A program made the position numbers and the translations under genes. Below, one piece after another: positions 63,621-64,000 of a DNA stretch of 64,000 nucleotides. Under the pieces are notes generated by a model. It did not search any database, had not been told where the DNA came from, and saw only the letters and a list, made by a program, of their open reading frames with translations. Positions within the stretch are counted from its first letter, which is position 1; each line of letters begins with the position of its first letter. This DNA is from Chitinophagaceae bacterium PMP191F (GTDB taxonomy: Bacteria; Bacteroidota; Bacteroidia; Chitinophagales; Chitinophagaceae): contig LGYU01000005.1 in NCBI GenBank assembly GCA_001302245.1, forward strand, positions 124,001-188,000, given 5' to 3'.

Positions 63621-63625
63621 TAAAA

Positions 63626-64000
63626 TCATTGCTTTACCGCATCTCGCACCAGTTTGCGCGATAGCCTGTCGGCTTCGGTATTATAATTGGGCACATCCGT
63701 CTTTTTCTGGTGTGCCTTTATTTTTACATAGGTAATAGCAAAATGCGGGATAAGCTCCATCAGCGTTTTCACCAGGTCAGCATTTGGCAACACCTTACCT
63801 CTTTGTGTAATAAATGCTGTAGCGGCCAGTTTATCACTGCGTTCGGGAATACTCAATACATACTGGCTGTCTGAATACAATTCAATAGCAGGATGATCGG
63901 CGTAATGATGCCGTATAAACTCCAGTGCTTTGATCACGGCCATCAATTCCATGCGCTGGTGCGTGGTACCGGATACAGTTCCACTCAAAGTGATCTTTTC
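63626..64000 (-). CDS. rnhA: ribonuclease HI, C-terminal part (cut by window edge)
   Basis: The minus-strand frame is open to the window edge and its 5' end is missing. The visible 124 residues include GTTHQRMELMAVIKAL with the catalytic Glu, IELYSDSQYVLSIPER with the catalytic Asp, and the later VKIKAHQKKTDVPNYNTEAD with the His and final Asp. These are the remaining acidic residues of the RNase H site. The first catalytic Asp must lie past 64000. RNase HI removes RNA from RNA-DNA hybrids. The internal TTG at 63988 is not the true start because the frame continues upstream. Confidence 0.92.
   Translation of the reverse strand, partial: EKITLSGTVSGTTHQRMELMAVIKALEFIRHHYADHPAIELYSDSQYVLSIPERSDKLAATAFITQRGKVLPNADLVKTLMELIPHFAITYVKIKAHQKKTDVPNYNTEADRLSRKLVRDAVKQ

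Overview
The window reads as a chromosomal segment from a member of the Bacteroidota, most likely family Chitinophagaceae (Chitinophaga, Niastella, Filimonas or a relative). The signs are a SusC/SusD polysaccharide-utilisation locus with its own ECF sigma/anti-sigma pair, a secreted amylase ending in a type IX secretion sorting domain, GLPGLI and DUF4834 proteins, weak Shine-Dalgarno sequences, and several promoters carrying the Bacteroidota -7 element TAnnTTTG. Genus and species cannot be fixed from sequence alone.

Layout. 1-3.3 kb: the rimP-nusA-infB translation/transcription operon on the minus strand, with infB running off the left edge. 3.5-4.5 kb: three small envelope or unknown genes. 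4.7-6.1 kb: a HAD phosphatase and a secreted esterase. 6.2-22.4 kb: one large minus-strand polysaccharide-utilisation locus. From its regulatory end it holds an ECF sigma factor, a FecR anti-sigma factor, SusC with an STN signalling domain, SusD, a LamG lipoprotein, two GH144-type enzymes flanking a small Cys-rich secreted protein, a GH43-like enzyme with discoidin and FnIII modules, an SGNH hydrolase and a GH3 beta-glucosidase, closed by a strong terminator. The GH144 plus GH3 pairing suggests beta-1,2-glucan or a related glucan as substrate.

22.5-28.2 kb: a possible small RNA, a CAU-anticodon tRNA, an outer-membrane barrel protein, hflX, a Rieske ferredoxin, a PAP2 phosphatase, a family-39 glycosyltransferase and tRNA-Asn. 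28.2-40 kb: an accessory segment starting at tRNA-Asn, with a GLPGLI/outer-membrane receptor pair, a TPR histidine kinase with LytTR regulator, a CsgG-like secreted protein and a lipoprotein. It then holds a run of gene debris (aldo/keto reductase, glycosyltransferase and erythromycin-esterase fragments) mixed with intact DsbD-N-like, DHFR-like and HopJ genes.

40.6-45.2 kb: a two-component system split around two unrelated-looking unknown genes that share a conserved 5' leader. This is the best candidate here for an undescribed system. 45.4-57.1 kb: serine hydrolase, alpha/beta hydrolase, luciferase-like oxidoreductase, T9SS amylase, an unknown cytosolic protein, a large ABC permease, a secreted TPR protein and a secreted protein with a phage-tail-collar-like end. 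57.3-58.5 kb: an adjacent pair of putative nucleases (PD-(D/E)XK and HNH). 59-64 kb: small unknown genes, a porin-like protein, a DEAD-box-type helicase with a DEFD motif, and a ribonuclease HI cut by the right edge. No CRISPR array, insertion sequence, integrase or rRNA was seen.
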